DNA from: Desulfatibacillaceae bacterium
GTDB taxonomy: Bacteria; Desulfobacterota; Desulfobacteria; Desulfobacterales; Desulfatibacillaceae
DNA length: 6,268 nt
NCBI GenBank assembly: GCA_030018745.1
Contig: JASEHB010000092.1
Coordinates: 1,590-7,857 of the forward strand
Direction: 5' to 3'
Shown: piece by piece, positions 6,044 to 6,268 of the stretch
How positions within the stretch are numbered: position 1 is the first letter of the stretch
Layout: each line of letters starts with the position of its first letter
Notes under the pieces: model-generated
The model's database searches: none
Told to the model about the DNA's origin: nothing
What the model saw: only the letters and a program-made list of their open reading frames with translations
Made by a program: the position numbers and the translations under genes

Positions 6044-6268
6044 AAGCATTCACCCTGGAAAGCCTCAAGGGGCGGCTTTGGCTCCATTTAAGGTCCATGA
6101 TTAGGCCAAGGCTGCTGATGCGGGATGAAGCCCAGGCAAAGGCCTCTGCCGTGTCCACCCATCCGTCATGGTCCCGGTCGGCGCGGCCCATCATGGCGTG
6201 CATTAAAAAAAATGAAAATGCGCTTGATTGCGCATGGTCAATGTTGTTGATCGCCCTGTCGCCATTTA
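6033..6268 (-). CDS. C-terminal 77 residues of an EF-hand-containing protein, possibly a caspase-like or C13-like peptidase
   Basis: A reading frame enters from the right edge and ends at TGA 6035-6033, inside the start of the FGE-fold gene. Seventy-seven complete codons are visible. The key feature is a textbook EF-hand loop, DRDHDGWVDTAE (residues 30-41 of the fragment), with Asp at 1, 3, 5 and 9 and Glu at 12. It is preceded by SSAFSFFLMHAMMGRA and followed by AFAWAS. In family knowledge a hydrophobic FxxxL helix, a GxAD turn and an EF-hand-like loop commonly close bacterial caspase-like and C13-like peptidase domains, so this is my best guess. A short NGDRAINNID stretch at the cut edge could be part of another calcium loop, so a dockerin-like or other EF-hand protein remains possible. 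The catalytic part would be outside the window. Coding status is supported by the overlap with the next gene and by composition. Confidence 0.75.
   Translation of the reverse strand, partial: NGDRAINNIDHAQSSAFSFFLMHAMMGRADRDHDGWVDTAEAFAWASSRISSLGLIMDLKWSQSRPLRLSRVNAYEN
6051..6056 (-). promoter_or_regulatory. Ribosome binding site that decides the FGE-fold gene start
   Basis: AGGGTG lies within the last codons of the upstream gene, 7 bases before the ATG at 6043 and 1 base before the ATG at 6049. The spacing favours the second ATG, which also gives a compact basic start to the signal peptide. Confidence 0.5.

Overview
The window reads almost entirely on the minus strand. It is a dense, protein-coding bacterial region of moderately high GC. 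No rRNA, tRNA, CRISPR array, insertion sequence or integrase is visible. The protein families and the gene order ATPase, DUF58, small membrane protein, two von Willebrand (VWA) membrane proteins are typical of Gram-negative bacteria. The overall character would fit a deltaproteobacterium (Desulfobacterota-like), but that assignment is an impression from codon use and family content, not proven.

Region 1 (4741 down to 1) is a five-gene MoxR/Bat-type operon. In transcription order it holds a MoxR-family AAA+ ATPase (4741-3758), a soluble DUF58 protein with a VWA-like domain (3761-2829), an exported membrane-anchored protein resembling DUF4381/BatD pieces (2832-1840), BatA (1847-849) and BatB, which runs off the left edge (852-1). 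Every junction overlaps by 4 to 8 bases, so the genes are very probably translationally coupled and made in fixed ratio. The family model is a MoxR chaperone-like ATPase working with metal-binding VWA proteins at the inner membrane. This module is linked to stress tolerance, envelope integrity and complex assembly in other bacteria; its exact substrate here cannot be read from sequence.

Region 2 (5083 down to 4742) is a 342-base gap with no gene. It carries two promoter-like sites pointing at the operon, a GC-rich imperfect stem-loop, and a 13-base direct repeat near its two ends.

Region 3 (6268 down to 5084) holds an exported FGE-sulfatase/SUMF1-fold protein. Its 5' end overlaps the 3' end of a gene that enters from the right edge. 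The visible tail of that upstream gene has a canonical EF-hand calcium loop and resembles the C-terminus of caspase-like or C13-like bacterial peptidases, though this is tentative. The FGE-fold protein lacks the catalytic cysteine pair of true formylglycine-generating enzymes. Its last about 35 residues form an Asn-rich segment like those diversified in some retroelement target proteins, but no reverse transcriptase or template repeat is visible in this window.

The Bat operon is well recognised. The most open questions are the FGE-fold/EF-hand gene pair and the repeat-bounded leader region.
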